A stretch of DNA of 64,000 nt from Cryomorphaceae bacterium 1068 (GTDB lineage: Bacteria; Bacteroidota; Bacteroidia; Flavobacteriales_D; Cryomorphaceae): NCBI GenBank assembly GCA_027214385.1, contig JAPVXR010000008.1:62001-126000 (forward strand). The letters run 5' to 3'. Shown one piece after another: positions 9,358 through 18,311 of this stretch (positions are counted from its first letter, which is position 1; each line of letters starts with the position of its first letter). Below the pieces are notes generated by a model. That model ran no database searches. It saw nothing but the letters and a program-made list of their open reading frames with translations, and was not told where the DNA came from. Made by a program: the position numbers and the translations under genes.

Positions 9358-9927
9358 ATGATTGAGCAATTGGAACAGTGGGATCGGCAATTGTTTCTCT
9401 GGTTAAACGGCCTACACGTCGATTGGCTCGACCAGCCCATGTACTATATGAGCGACGAGCTGGTTTGGATTCCTTTGTACCTCTTTTTCCTTTGGGCTAT
9501 AGCCAAGGCTTATGATTGGAAAATGGCACTATGGACATTGCTTGGTGTCGCCATAGTTGTAACCATCGGCGATCGACTTTCGGTTGAATTATTCAAGGAA
9601 GTTTTTCAGCGATACCGTCCCTCGAGAAATTTGGAACTCTATGATTTGGTACACACTGTAAATGACTACCGCGGAGGCAAATATGGCTTCGTGAGTTCCC
9701 ACGCTACCAACTTCTTTGGTATCGCAACTTTTCTCTACATGTTGTTTAGAAAGCCCTACCCGAAAGCAGCTCCTTTTGTTTTTCTTTTTTCGGGGTTGGT
9801 GGCTTACACACGTATTTATCTTGGGGTACACTACCCGGCTGATATTGCTTGCGGAGCCATTTTCGGAGCATCAATAGGTTGGCTCGTTTACAAAACCTTT
9901 AATCGGTTCATATGGAAATTACCGTAA
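9358..9927 (+). CDS. PAP2-family membrane phosphatase
   Basis: A 189-residue membrane protein of the type 2 phosphatidic acid phosphatase family. The three active-site motifs are present: KEVFQRYRP (K-x6-R-P), FVSSHATN (the PSGH motif, here SSHA) and YTRIYLGVHYPAD (R-x5-H-x3-D). Five or six hydrophobic segments are visible. Relatives act on undecaprenyl pyrophosphate or lipid phosphates on the outer face of the inner membrane; the substrate here is not determined by sequence. It lies two bases after obgE and overlaps crcB by 16 bases. Confidence 0.9.
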   Translation: MIEQLEQWDRQLFLWLNGLHVDWLDQPMYYMSDELVWIPLYLFFLWAIAKAYDWKMALWTLLGVAIVVTIGDRLSVELFKEVFQRYRPSRNLELYDLVHTVNDYRGGKYGFVSSHATNFFGIATFLYMLFRKPYPKAAPFVFLFSGLVAYTRIYLGVHYPADIACGAIFGASIGWLVYKTFNRFIWKLP

Positions 9928-10289
9928 GAGATGTCATTGCGATATTCTTGGGCGGTGGCTTGGGTTCAGTCGCACGCTTTCTGACGGGAAGAGCTATGAT
10001 GCGGCTTATTCCAAGTTCTTTTCCATGGGGTACGCTAGCCGCAAATGTTCTCAGCTGTATCGCTCTCGGTTTTTTCGTTTGGCTTATCGCCAAAGATGGA
10101 ATGAAAGGGTGGTGGATCTCATTTGCCGTTATCGGCTTCTGCGGAGGTTTCAGCACCTTCTCTACTTTCAGTTATGAAACCGTTAAGCTTTTGCATGAAG
10201 GTCATGTTCTTATGGCGGGGGCCAACGTTTTGGTTAGTTTAGTCGCCTGCATGGTGATCTTGTATTACCTCTCAAAATTCATTGCATGA
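9912..10289 (+). CDS. crcB: Fluoride ion channel CrcB/Fluc
   Basis: A 125-residue, four-helix membrane protein of the Fluc family that exports fluoride as a dual-topology dimer. The family signature GFCGGFSTFSTFS is present, along with GGGLGSVARFL near the N-terminus and the conserved asparagine in WGTLAANVLSC. The length is typical. It overlaps the PAP2 gene by 16 bases and pafA by 4 bases (ATGA), so all three are translationally linked. I see no fluoride riboswitch, and the position inside an operon makes one unlikely here. Confidence 0.94.
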   Translation: MEITVRDVIAIFLGGGLGSVARFLTGRAMMRLIPSSFPWGTLAANVLSCIALGFFVWLIAKDGMKGWWISFAVIGFCGGFSTFSTFSYETVKLLHEGHVLMAGANVLVSLVACMVILYYLSKFIA

Positions 10290-11914
10290 AACGGACTTTA
10301 GGTATAGTAGCAGCGGTTTTCTTATCAGTATTGACTTTGGCGCAAGACACCGACGATCGTCCTAAATTGGTCATTGGAATTGTGGTCGATCAAATGAGAA
10401 ACGACTACCTCACTAGGTATGCGGATTTATATGGTGAAGGTGGTTTTAAGCGCCTCATGTATAAAGGTTTTTATGGTGCCAATCATCGTTTCTCTTATAT
10501 GCCCACGACGACCGGACCCGGACATGCATCAGTTTACACAGGGACCACTCCGGCCATTCACTCCATCGTTGCAAACGATTGGTACGACCCCATTACCAAA
10601 GAAGGAATGTACTGCGTACAAGACAAGAGTGTGAGGTCTGTCGGCGTAGATAAAGCTGCAGGCCAAATGAGCCCGAAGAATCTTAAGACAACGACCGTTA
10701 CCGATGAGCTCAAACTTTTTTGGAATCAGAAATCGAAAGTGATTGCCGTTTCGCTGAAAGATCGTGGGGCTATTTTGCCAGGTGGTCACTTAGCCGACGG
10801 ATCCTATTGGTACAACGACAAAAAGTTCATCACGAGTTCGTACTACATGGACGAGTTACCAACGTGGGTCACTGATTTTAATAATCTGAATCTGGTGGAT
10901 ACCTTCTTCGCGAAGGGTTGGCAGCCATTACTGGCTAAGGAAGCTTACTCTGCCAGTCTTCCTGATAACAATCCCTACGAATCTCTCTACGAAGGTGAGA
11001 AATACCCTACGCTCCCAAAAGATTTGTTGGATCTGGCTGAGCAAAACGATCCGGAGGAAGTCTTAAAAAGATCTCCATGGGGCAATAGTTTGATTCTTGA
11101 GTTTGGTCTGGCAGCAGTCATTAAAGAAGAGTTGGGTCAAGACGAAATTACCGACTTTCTAGCTCTAAGCTTTTCATCTCCGGATTACATGGGGCATGCC
11201 TATGGCCCCAGAGCTTTGGAGATTGAAGATATGTACCTCAAGTTGGACAATGACCTTGCAATGTTTTTTGATTTTTTGGATAAATACGTTGGTAAGGGAG
11301 AGTACACCGTTATGCTCACGGCTGATCATGGAGCAGCTGATGTGGCTCAGTTTTCTATCGATAATAACCTTCCGGGAGGATATTTTGACCGAAGCGGAAG
11401 CAAGGCATTGTTGGAGCAAGTCTTGCTTGATTATCATTCTCTAGGGAAAGAGTTGATCGAAGAAATGGAAGGAAACCAAATTTTCTTGAATCTCGATAAG
11501 TTGAAAGAAGCGGGAATAGCCATCAGTGATTTGACCGACTACTTGGCTATGGAGATCAGCAGATTCCCGGGAATTTATGCGGCATATTCAGCTGAAAGAG
11601 TGCGGATGGCGGGTTCTGCCGAGTTTCCCATTGGGAATCTTCAGCGAGGCTTACACCCTTACCTTTCGGGAGATGTCGTATTCGTATTGGAAAGCGGATG
11701 GATGCGCTATGGCAAGACCGGAACAACCCATGGAAGCCCTTGGGTTTATGATCAGCACGTGCCTCTTTTGCTATATGGTTTTGGAGTTGAAAAAGGCAAG
11801 ACTTATCGTGAAACGAACATTCGCGACATAGCACCCACACTTAGTGTGATTATGGGTGTTCCCTTTCCATCGGGAATGACGGGAAGTCCGATCATTGAAG
11901 CAATCAAAGAATAA
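10286..11914 (+). CDS. pafA: PafA-type periplasmic alkaline phosphatase
   Basis: A 542-residue exported member of the alkaline phosphatase superfamily. A signal peptide (MKRTLGIVAAVFLSVLTLAQ) precedes the catalytic domain. The PafA active-site set can be located: the threonine nucleophile in MPTTTGPGH (T76), the asparagine in VANDWYDP (N97), and the Lys-x-Arg pair in SLKDRGAI (K158 and R160). These align with T79, N100, K162 and R164 of the studied Elizabethkingia enzyme. Metal-ligand regions SSPDYMGHAYGP and TADHGAADV follow. It should be a calcium-independent phosphomonoesterase, active without phosphate starvation in studied relatives. It ends the obgE-PAP2-crcB operon and converges on the regulator gene three bases away. 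Confidence 0.92.
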   Translation: MKRTLGIVAAVFLSVLTLAQDTDDRPKLVIGIVVDQMRNDYLTRYADLYGEGGFKRLMYKGFYGANHRFSYMPTTTGPGHASVYTGTTPAIHSIVANDWYDPITKEGMYCVQDKSVRSVGVDKAAGQMSPKNLKTTTVTDELKLFWNQKSKVIAVSLKDRGAILPGGHLADGSYWYNDKKFITSSYYMDELPTWVTDFNNLNLVDTFFAKGWQPLLAKEAYSASLPDNNPYESLYEGEKYPTLPKDLLDLAEQNDPEEVLKRSPWGNSLILEFGLAAVIKEELGQDEITDFLALSFSSPDYMGHAYGPRALEIEDMYLKLDNDLAMFFDFLDKYVGKGEYTVMLTADHGAADVAQFSIDNNLPGGYFDRSGSKALLEQVLLDYHSLGKELIEEMEGNQIFLNLDKLKEAGIAISDLTDYLAMEISRFPGIYAAYSAERVRMAGSAEFPIGNLQRGLHPYLSGDVVFVLESGWMRYGKTGTTHGSPWVYDQHVPLLLYGFGVEKGKTYRETNIRDIAPTLSVIMGVPFPSGMTGSPIIEAIKE

Positions 11915-11917
11915 GAA

Positions 11918-13087
11918 TCATTTGCCGGGATTGGCATACCGTTTCACATCTTCGCCACTAATCACCTTGTCACAAAGAATAATCAAGCGCTCGATAAGGT
12001 TTCTTAACTCGCGGATATTCCCTGTCCAATTCAGTGATTGCAGTGCCTCGTAAGCGTCTTTTGTCAACTCTTTTCTTGGACTTCCTTGCTCTTGTGCAAT
12101 AGAGTCTAAAAAGTGATCAGCCAGCAATGGCACGTCATCAATTCGCTCATTGAGTGAAGGCACGTGGATGAGGATTACGCTTAGACGGTGAAAGAGATCT
12201 TCACGGAAGTTACCTTCTTTGATTTCAGCGTTGAGGTCTTTGTTGGTTGCGGCAATTACGCGCACATTTACTTTGATATCTTTATCGCCACCTACCCTGT
12301 TGATCTTGTTCTCTTGTAATGCTCTCAGTACTTTGGCTTGAGCTGATGCGCTCATATCTCCAATTTCATCTAAGAAAAGTGTGCCTCCATCAGCCTGCTC
12401 AAACTTTCCTTTTCGCTGCTTTACCGCGGATGTGAAAGCTCCTTTTTCGTGACCGAATAATTCGCTTTCGATTAGTTCTGATGGTATTGCTGCACAATTA
12501 ACTTCAATAAATGGTGCCTTTGCCCTATTGCTATTTTCGTGCAGCTGGCGAGCTACCAATTCCTTTCCCGATCCGTTAGGGCCGGTCACCAATACGCGGG
12601 CATCACTAGGTGCCACCTTGGCGATCATTTCTTTAATCTCACCAATTGCTTTAGATTCTCCGACAATGTCAGACCCCTTTATCAACTTGATTTTCTTCCG
12701 TAATGTCTTGGTCTCTTCTTCCAAGTTCACACGGTCCATCGCATTGCGCAAAGTCACCAAAGTGCGATTGAGATCGAGAGGCTTTTCGATAAAATCGTAA
12801 GCGCCTTTTTTGATGGCTTCTACGGCCGTCTCAATATTCCCGTGTCCGGAAATCATGATAATCGGAGATTCCACACCTTTTTCCAGCGCCTTTTCGAGCA
12901 CTTCCATTCCATCCATTTTAGGCATCTTAATATCGCAAAGGACGGCGTCGTATGAAGTTTCGATGAGTTTCTTCAATCCTGTTGGTCCATCCTCTGCGTC
13001 ATCGACAGTGAATTTTTCAAATTCAAGAATTTCGCGAAGCGTGTTTCTAATACTTCTTTCGTCGTCAATAATCAGAATGGATGCCAT
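11918..13087 (-). CDS. NtrC-type response regulator without DNA-binding domain
   Basis: A 389-residue protein with a receiver domain (residues 1-120; phospho-acceptor D52, acidic pair D8-D9, K102) and a sigma-54-type AAA+ domain (about 139-370). The AAA+ domain has Walker A GPNGSGKE at 169-176, Walker B LFLDEIGD around D240-E241, and the C-terminal WTGNIRELRNLIERL. The sigma-54 contact loop reads GAFTSA (216-221) instead of GAFTGA. The chain ends shortly after the AAA+ lid, so the usual Fis-type helix-turn-helix is missing. Similar proteins are widespread in Bacteroidota. The gene follows ppx with one base between them, so they share an operon. No partner histidine kinase is in the window. 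Confidence 0.92.
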   Translation of the reverse strand: MASILIIDDERSIRNTLREILEFEKFTVDDAEDGPTGLKKLIETSYDAVLCDIKMPKMDGMEVLEKALEKGVESPIIMISGHGNIETAVEAIKKGAYDFIEKPLDLNRTLVTLRNAMDRVNLEEETKTLRKKIKLIKGSDIVGESKAIGEIKEMIAKVAPSDARVLVTGPNGSGKELVARQLHENSNRAKAPFIEVNCAAIPSELIESELFGHEKGAFTSAVKQRKGKFEQADGGTLFLDEIGDMSASAQAKVLRALQENKINRVGGDKDIKVNVRVIAATNKDLNAEIKEGNFREDLFHRLSVILIHVPSLNERIDDVPLLADHFLDSIAQEQGSPRKELTKDAYEALQSLNWTGNIRELRNLIERLIILCDKVISGEDVKRYANPGK

Positions 13088-13088
13088 C

Positions 13089-14021
13089 TTATAGATTTCC
13101 TTTTAATACTTCGAATAGGACTCCTTCTTTCAGAGAGTACTTCGATAATTTGACTGTTTCGATATTGGTTTTTTTCAGGACGAGTCTTACGAATATGGCC
13201 GACATGACGATCATATTTACCCGCATTGCTACCATGCCATCCATGGCTTCACGTTGAATTTTGGAAGAGTTTACCAATTCATCCAAGTGCTTGTCCAGAC
13301 TGTCTCTGTCGAAGTCCAGGCTGGTGAGGTTCATGGTCTCATCGTAGTTGCCATTACGCTTCGAGATGACATCCGAAAAAGTATCAAAAGATCCGGATGA
13401 ACCAATCAGGGTTTTGATGCCTTCATTTTCCACAATGTCAAAAACATCTTTAATTTGATTTTCCAGGCTGGTTTCGATTTCTTGGAGCGTGGCGCTGCTA
13501 ATTGGGTCTTCCGGTTGATGTTTTTCCAACAATCGACTGACGCCTAATTCGTAACTTCTTTTCCAAATGATCTCTTGATCGTTGGCTGCGACAAATTCAG
13601 TGCTACCTCCGCCGATGTCCATGATGATCGAATTATCGCCGGTAAGTGCTCCCGATAGTTGCACCCCGTTGTAAATCATGGTGGCTTCTCGGTCGCCATC
13701 GATCACGTGAATGTTTATTCCAAAGCGCTCCTTTACTTTTCTGACAAAATCATTGGCATTTGAAGCTCCTCTGACAGCGGAAGTGGCAAAGGCTAAGACC
13801 TTGTCACAATATTGATTTTTAACGGCTGTTATTTGCGCTTCCAGAGCAAGAAAAGCGCGCTGCATAGCGGCTTCTGTGATGTATTTCTTTTCGAAACTAC
13901 CTTCTCCGAGTTTCACGCCGACTTTAGAACGATACGTGGGTTTATAACCTCCCTTGTTATCCAACTCCGCTATGAGCAAGTTGAAGGTATTCGTTCCCAT
14001 ATCGATGATGCCTATTTTCAA
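13089..14021 (-). CDS. ppx: Ppx/GppA-family exopolyphosphatase or pppGpp phosphatase
   Basis: A 310-residue, two-lobed ASKHA-fold phosphatase. It begins KIGIIDMGTNTFNLLIAEL (phosphate 1 region) and contains FATSAVRGASN, VIDGDREA (catalytic Glu region) and IMDIGGGSTEFV (phosphate 2 loop). The length is that of the short form lacking the C-terminal HD-like domain. The start must be TTG at 14021: the next ATG lies inside the conserved ID-GTNT motif, and no ATG lies between the TTG and the -7 box. Family members remove terminal phosphate from polyphosphate or pppGpp, and which is used here cannot be told. It is followed by the NtrC-like regulator. Confidence 0.92.
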   Translation of the reverse strand: MKIGIIDMGTNTFNLLIAELDNKGGYKPTYRSKVGVKLGEGSFEKKYITEAAMQRAFLALEAQITAVKNQYCDKVLAFATSAVRGASNANDFVRKVKERFGINIHVIDGDREATMIYNGVQLSGALTGDNSIIMDIGGGSTEFVAANDQEIIWKRSYELGVSRLLEKHQPEDPISSATLQEIETSLENQIKDVFDIVENEGIKTLIGSSGSFDTFSDVISKRNGNYDETMNLTSLDFDRDSLDKHLDELVNSSKIQREAMDGMVAMRVNMIVMSAIFVRLVLKKTNIETVKLSKYSLKEGVLFEVLKGNL

Positions 14022-14044
14022 TACTTCGTGTTTTTTCAGTTACT

Positions 14045-14052
14045 CAAATATA
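14045..14052 (-). promoter_or_regulatory. -7 box for ppx-regulator operon
   Basis: The minus strand reads TATATTTG, an exact match to TAnnTTTG, 23 bases before the TTG start codon of the ppx gene. Confidence 0.55.
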
Positions 14053-14135
14053 ACGGAATATCGAGTTCCATCAACTTGGTGAAAAGTAAGGAGTAGTAGT
14101 TTCTCTAACTGTTTTTGGTATCGACTTAAGCGAAA

Positions 14136-15485
14136 TCAATACTTCAGCCATTTTGCCAATTCCTTGTAGCTTACTTTTTTCCCGTACATCAAGATTCCTA
14201 CACGGTATATCTTGCCAGCGAGCCATACACAAAAAACGAATCCTGCGATGAGCAATGTCATGGAGAGAACCAATTCCCAGATAGTGCCGCTGTCAAAGCC
14301 CATTGCTCCTCTCACCATCATCACGATAGGCGAGGTGAGGGGAAATTGTGAAAACCAAAATACCATGGCACCCTCGGGGTTTGTGAGTGCAAATTCTGAA
14401 ACAATAAATCCGAAGACCAGTGGGATAGTAATCGGCATCATAAACTGCTGTGTGTCCGTTTCATTATCAACTGCGGCTCCTACTGCCGCGAATAATGAGG
14501 CGTATAGTAAATATCCTCCCAAGAAGTAGAAAATGAACATTCCGATCATCAAAGGCCAATTGACTCTAAAGAGAATGAGTTCTGCTATCTCGCCGATAGC
14601 AGCTTGTTCCATAGCGTCTTTTGACACCTCGTTCGCCACTTCTTCTGTTGCCTGAATCTGATCAGCCATTGTTCCTGCATTGGCAAGCTCTGGTGCAAGA
14701 ATGGATGTAGCCACCGAAAAAAGAATTCCTGAAAGAATAACCCATAGCAAAAACTGTGTGAGGCCTACCAATGCCACGCCGACAATCTTTCCCATCATCA
14801 GTTGAAAGGGCTTCACAGAGGAGATGATCACCTCGACAATTCGGTTGCTTTTCTCTTCCATAACACCGCGCATCACCTGTACACCGTAGAGAAAAATGAA
14901 AAAGTAAATTAAAACTGCAAAACCGAACCCGATAAATGCCTGCTCTTGTTTAAACGATGTTGAGCCATCCTCGGCGTCTACAGTAATGATATTCAGATCG
15001 GTATTGATTTCGTCAAACTTCTCTTTTGGTATTGATTCAACTATCAATTTATTGTCCTCAATGACCCTCTCCACCTGCGACTTGATATAGCTTCTGGCCT
15101 TCATGCTTGGCAGTTTCCGAAAGACCATTTCGGCCTCGGGGAAGGTCATGATATCTTCGCGCAGTACGAGCATCAACGTGTATTCCGTGGAATCAAACTC
15201 AGCGTTGGTCAGTCCATCCGTGGTGTAGTCAAATCGAACTTGTGACGTTTCCTTCAATTCATCCACAAACATGGGTTTCGGACTGCTGGTGCTGTCAAAA
15301 GCTATCTCAGGCGTGAGATCGACTACCAAGACATTGTAAATGCTGGAGTCGTTCATTCCCAAAAATACTCCCAGACTTAAGAGGCCACCAATCAAGATGG
15401 GACCTAGGAAAGTCATGATGATAAAGGACTTCTTGCGCACGCGACTCACATATTCGCGTTCAATGATCAGGCTTATCTTACTCAT
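14136..15485 (-). CDS. ABC-2 transporter permease, NatB-like
   Basis: A 449-residue membrane protein. One N-terminal transmembrane segment (SFIIMTFLGPILIGGLLSLGV) is followed by an extracytoplasmic domain of about 150 residues and then a cluster of five or six hydrophobic segments. It contains GVMEEKSNRIVEVIISSVKPFQLMMGKI, the cytoplasmic coupling region typical of NatB/ABC-2 permeases. The ATPase gene lies upstream on the same strand and overlaps its start by 8 bases. NatAB exports sodium in Bacillus; here the substrate is open, and the label should be read as structural family only. Confidence 0.88.
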   Translation of the reverse strand: MSKISLIIEREYVSRVRKKSFIIMTFLGPILIGGLLSLGVFLGMNDSSIYNVLVVDLTPEIAFDSTSSPKPMFVDELKETSQVRFDYTTDGLTNAEFDSTEYTLMLVLREDIMTFPEAEMVFRKLPSMKARSYIKSQVERVIEDNKLIVESIPKEKFDEINTDLNIITVDAEDGSTSFKQEQAFIGFGFAVLIYFFIFLYGVQVMRGVMEEKSNRIVEVIISSVKPFQLMMGKIVGVALVGLTQFLLWVILSGILFSVATSILAPELANAGTMADQIQATEEVANEVSKDAMEQAAIGEIAELILFRVNWPLMIGMFIFYFLGGYLLYASLFAAVGAAVDNETDTQQFMMPITIPLVFGFIVSEFALTNPEGAMVFWFSQFPLTSPIVMMVRGAMGFDSGTIWELVLSMTLLIAGFVFCVWLAGKIYRVGILMYGKKVSYKELAKWLKY

Positions 15486-16410
15486 CGCTTTCTCCTTTTT
15501 GTTGAACTATTTTGATGAAGATGTCATTCATACTTGGTATGACTTCATTGAGTGAGTGAACTTCGGCAACTGTAATAACGGTTTTTAAGAGGTCATTGAC
15601 AGTAGCACCCTCAGTCAGTTTGATTCGTGCACTGCGGAGTTTGTCTTCCGTTTCGTGATGGCTGATGAGCTCAAAGTTGGTCCACAGTGCATTGGTAAAG
15701 CTGAGCATATTGCCCGAAAAGACGAGGTCATAAACTCCTTCTTTAAATTTATTTCGAACTTCTTTGACGCTGCCCTCAAGTACCACTTTGGCATCATTGA
15801 TTAAAGCAATGTCGCTGCATATTTCTTCTACTGAACCCATGTTATGAGTAGAAAGCATAATCGTAGCACCTTCGTCTCGCAGCCGCAGCAACTCTTCCTT
15901 GATAAGGTTGGCATTGATAGGGTCGAAACCACTGAAAGGCTCATCTAGAATTAGGAGTTTTGGTTCGTGAAGCACCGTTGTGATAAACTGCACTTTTTGA
16001 GCCATTCCTTTTGAAAGCTCTTCTACTTTCTTGTTCCACCAATCTTCAATATCGAAGCGCTGGAACCATTCTTTGAGCTTTTTCGTGGCCTCTGCCTTGC
16101 TCATTCCTTTGAGTCGAGCCAAATAAACGGCTTGCTCTCCCACTTTCATTTTCTTATAAAGTCCGCGCTCTTCGGGCAAGTAGCCGATGCTTTGAACGTG
16201 CTCGGGTTTGAGGTCTTTCCCATCAAAGGCGATTCGTCCATCATCGGGAGCGGTAATTTGATTGATGATTCGAATCAATGAAGTTTTGCCGGCACCATTG
16301 GGACCGAGCAATCCGAAGATGCTCCCTTTTGGAACCGCTATGCTCACATTAGAAAGCGCAACATGATTTGAATACGACTTTGTAATGTTTTGGGCTTCGA
16401 GTATCGCCAT
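15478..16410 (-). CDS. ABC transporter ATP-binding protein, NatA-like
   Basis: A 310-residue cytoplasmic ATPase. Walker A is GPNGAGKTS (about residue 37), the signature motif is ELSKGMAQKVQ in place of LSGGQ, Walker B is LLILDEPFSGFDP, and the H-loop follows in MLSTHNMGSVEE. The C-terminal ~90 residues form the extra domain common in NatA/CcmA-type exporters. It overlaps the permease gene by 8 bases, so the two form one transporter. An exact -7 promoter box lies 22 bases upstream of the start, next to the dnaJ terminator. Confidence 0.92.
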   Translation of the reverse strand: MAILEAQNITKSYSNHVALSNVSIAVPKGSIFGLLGPNGAGKTSLIRIINQITAPDDGRIAFDGKDLKPEHVQSIGYLPEERGLYKKMKVGEQAVYLARLKGMSKAEATKKLKEWFQRFDIEDWWNKKVEELSKGMAQKVQFITTVLHEPKLLILDEPFSGFDPINANLIKEELLRLRDEGATIMLSTHNMGSVEEICSDIALINDAKVVLEGSVKEVRNKFKEGVYDLVFSGNMLSFTNALWTNFELISHHETEDKLRSARIKLTEGATVNDLLKTVITVAEVHSLNEVIPSMNDIFIKIVQQKGESDE

Positions 16411-16432
16411 GTATCTTTTTGATTAATGCAGT

Positions 16433-16440
16433 CAAATCTA
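16433..16440 (-). promoter_or_regulatory. -7 box for the NatA/NatB-like operon
   Basis: The minus strand reads TAGATTTG, an exact TAnnTTTG, 22 bases before the ATG at 16410. It sits immediately beyond the dnaJ terminator hairpin. Confidence 0.55.
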
Positions 16441-16442
16441 AA

Positions 16443-16476
16443 CGAAAAACCGCTTTACCTGAAAGGCAAAGCGGTT
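16443..16476 (-). terminator. Intrinsic terminator after grpE-dnaJ
   Basis: A perfect 9-bp stem (AACCGCTTT at 16448-16456, AAAGCGGTT at 16468-16476) has an additional inner CCT/AGG pairing. On the minus strand it is followed by a run of five T, which fits a rho-independent stop 22 bases beyond the dnaJ stop codon. Confidence 0.8.
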
Positions 16477-16497
16477 AAGTTTTCAAAGTGATATTCT

Positions 16498-17622
16498 TTA
16501 TTCAAACATGTCTTTTACCTTTTGGAAAAAGCTCTTCTCGTCATGGTTTGCTGTTGGTTGAAAATTCTCACTTTCCTTTAATTTCTCGAGGATTTTCTTC
16601 TCTTCCTTACTAAGCTCCTGTGGAGTCCAAATATTGATATTTACCAACATATCTCCTTTTCCATAGCTCTGTACGCTGGGAAGCCCCTTGCCTTTTAGGC
16701 GAACAAGCTTACCACTTTGGGTACCTGCGGAAATATTGATCTTGGCTTTTCCTTCTACCAATGGAACCTCTGCAGCTCCCCCAAGTACGGCATCTATAAA
16801 GCTCACATAGAGATCATAATGGAGGTTCTTTCCATTGCGCTTGATGGTGTCGTGTTCTACCTCTTCTATGACTACGAGGAGATCTCCGGGCACGCCACCC
16901 ATTGGCGCTGCATTCCCTTTGCCGCTCACGTTGAGTTGCATTCCTTCTTCAACTCCGGCCGGGATGTCAATACTGATGACTTCTTCCTTTCTTACCAAGC
17001 CGTTTTCGTCAGATCCGGGAGGACGTTTGTCCACCATTTCTCCACTTCCTTGGCAGGTCGGACATACAGACGTGGTCTGCATTTGACCCAAAATCGTATT
17101 TGTCACGCGACTCACTTGTCCTGTTCCTCTGCAGGTGGTGCAAGTCTTAAAAGTCGTTCCTTCAGCTGCTACGAGCTTATTTACTTTGATTTTTTTGGTC
17201 GTGCCGTTTAGTATCTCAGCAAGGTCGAGTTTTACTTTAATTCGAAGGTTGGAGCCTTTTCTGCGTCGACGAGCTCCTCCACCAAATCCATTGCTAAAAC
17301 CTCCTCCGCCGAAAGCGCCTCCGAAGATGTCACCAAATTGTGAGAAGATATCATCCATGCTCATTCCGCCGCCAAAACCTCCGCCACCCGCAGCTCCACC
17401 TACACCTTGGTGTCCGAATCTATCGTACCGCTGTCTTTTTTCAGGATTATTCAACACCTCGTAAGCCTCGGCTGCTTCTTTAAATTTCACCTCGGCATCC
17501 GCATTGTCGGGATTTCTATCGGGGTGATATTTTAAGGCGAGCTTCCGGTAGGCCTTTTTCATTTCAACCTGAGTAGCACTTTTAGAAATGCCCAATACCT
17601 CGTAGTAATCTCTCTTCGCCAT
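16498..17622 (-). CDS. dnaJ: Chaperone DnaJ with only two zinc-binding repeats
   Basis: A 374-residue type I-like DnaJ (Hsp40) that stimulates DnaK. The J domain has HPD at residues 33-35, followed by a Gly/Phe-rich linker (residues ~75-120). The cysteine-rich domain keeps only the two inner CxxCxGxG repeats (CTTCRGTG and CPTCQGSG). The first repeat is replaced by [10 protein letters not shown] and the fourth by [13 protein letters not shown]. In canonical DnaJ, repeats 1 and 4 form zinc centre I and 2 and 3 form centre II, so centre I is lost as a unit. The substrate-binding C-terminal domains are complete. The gene follows grpE by 19 bases and ends at a strong terminator. Confidence 0.95.
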   Translation of the reverse strand: MAKRDYYEVLGISKSATQVEMKKAYRKLALKYHPDRNPDNADAEVKFKEAAEAYEVLNNPEKRQRYDRFGHQGVGGAAGGGGFGGGMSMDDIFSQFGDIFGGAFGGGGFSNGFGGGARRRRKGSNLRIKVKLDLAEILNGTTKKIKVNKLVAAEGTTFKTCTTCRGTGQVSRVTNTILGQMQTTSVCPTCQGSGEMVDKRPPGSDENGLVRKEEVISIDIPAGVEEGMQLNVSGKGNAAPMGGVPGDLLVVIEEVEHDTIKRNGKNLHYDLYVSFIDAVLGGAAEVPLVEGKAKINISAGTQSGKLVRLKGKGLPSVQSYGKGDMLVNINIWTPQELSKEEKKILEKLKESENFQPTANHDEKSFFQKVKDMFE

Positions 17623-17641
17623 GTTCTGCGTTGTTCTTTTT

Positions 17642-18238
17642 TTACTGTCCTACAACCACTTTGGCGTATCGAAGCACTTTATCATTGTAGAAATATCCTT
17701 TTTCAGCTACGTCAATCACCTTGCCCTTCATGTCTTCTGACGGAGCAGGTATGTTGGTAATGGCTTCGTGATACTCCGTGTCAAAAGGCTGATTGATGGA
17801 ATTCATTGCTTTCAACCCCTTGTTTTGAAGCAGGTTCAACAATTTGTGGTGAATGAGCTTAAAGCCTTCTTTCAAAGCTTCTACATCATCGTTGTTCTCA
17901 TTAGAACTGATAGCGCGCTCGAAGTCGTCTACAACCGGTAATATATCACCTGCAAAGTCTGAACCCGCATTCTTCATCAAATCGAGTTTTTCCTTAGCCG
18001 TTCTTCGTCTGAAGTTTTCGAATTCAGAGTAAAGTCTCAGGTATTTGTCATTTACCGTGTCATACTTTTTCTGCAATTCCGTCATAGCTGCTTCATACTC
18101 GTTTTCCGTGCTCTCTTCAGAACTATTCGAATTTCCGTTTGAAGAATTCGATTTATCTGCTTTTGCGAAAGCTTGCTCTTCGCCTTGGGCTTGAGTTTCC
18201 TCTATATCTTGACTTTCTACTTTATCTTTTTCTGACAT
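17642..18238 (-). CDS. grpE: Nucleotide exchange factor GrpE
   Basis: A 198-residue protein that releases ADP from DnaK. A low-complexity acidic N-terminus (about 45 residues rich in Glu, Ser and Asn) precedes the long coiled coil ([31 protein letters not shown]). The C-terminal beta domain carries the family pattern [13 protein letters not shown] and the end [18 protein letters not shown]. It is first in an operon with dnaJ. I see no CIRCE element upstream. Confidence 0.95.
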   Translation of the reverse strand: MSEKDKVESQDIEETQAQGEEQAFAKADKSNSSNGNSNSSEESTENEYEAAMTELQKKYDTVNDKYLRLYSEFENFRRRTAKEKLDLMKNAGSDFAGDILPVVDDFERAISSNENNDDVEALKEGFKLIHHKLLNLLQNKGLKAMNSINQPFDTEYHEAITNIPAPSEDMKGKVIDVAEKGYFYNDKVLRYAKVVVGQ

Positions 18239-18311
18239 GCGTAATCAATTTTTCATCTGAGGCTTGGCAAATAGCAGACCACTGCAGGGAAAGTGACAAA
18301 TTGGCGGATAG

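Noticed and set aside
9912-10289. Fluoride riboswitch upstream of crcB
   Set aside because: The gene overlaps the PAP2 gene by 16 bases inside an operon, leaving no room for a leader.
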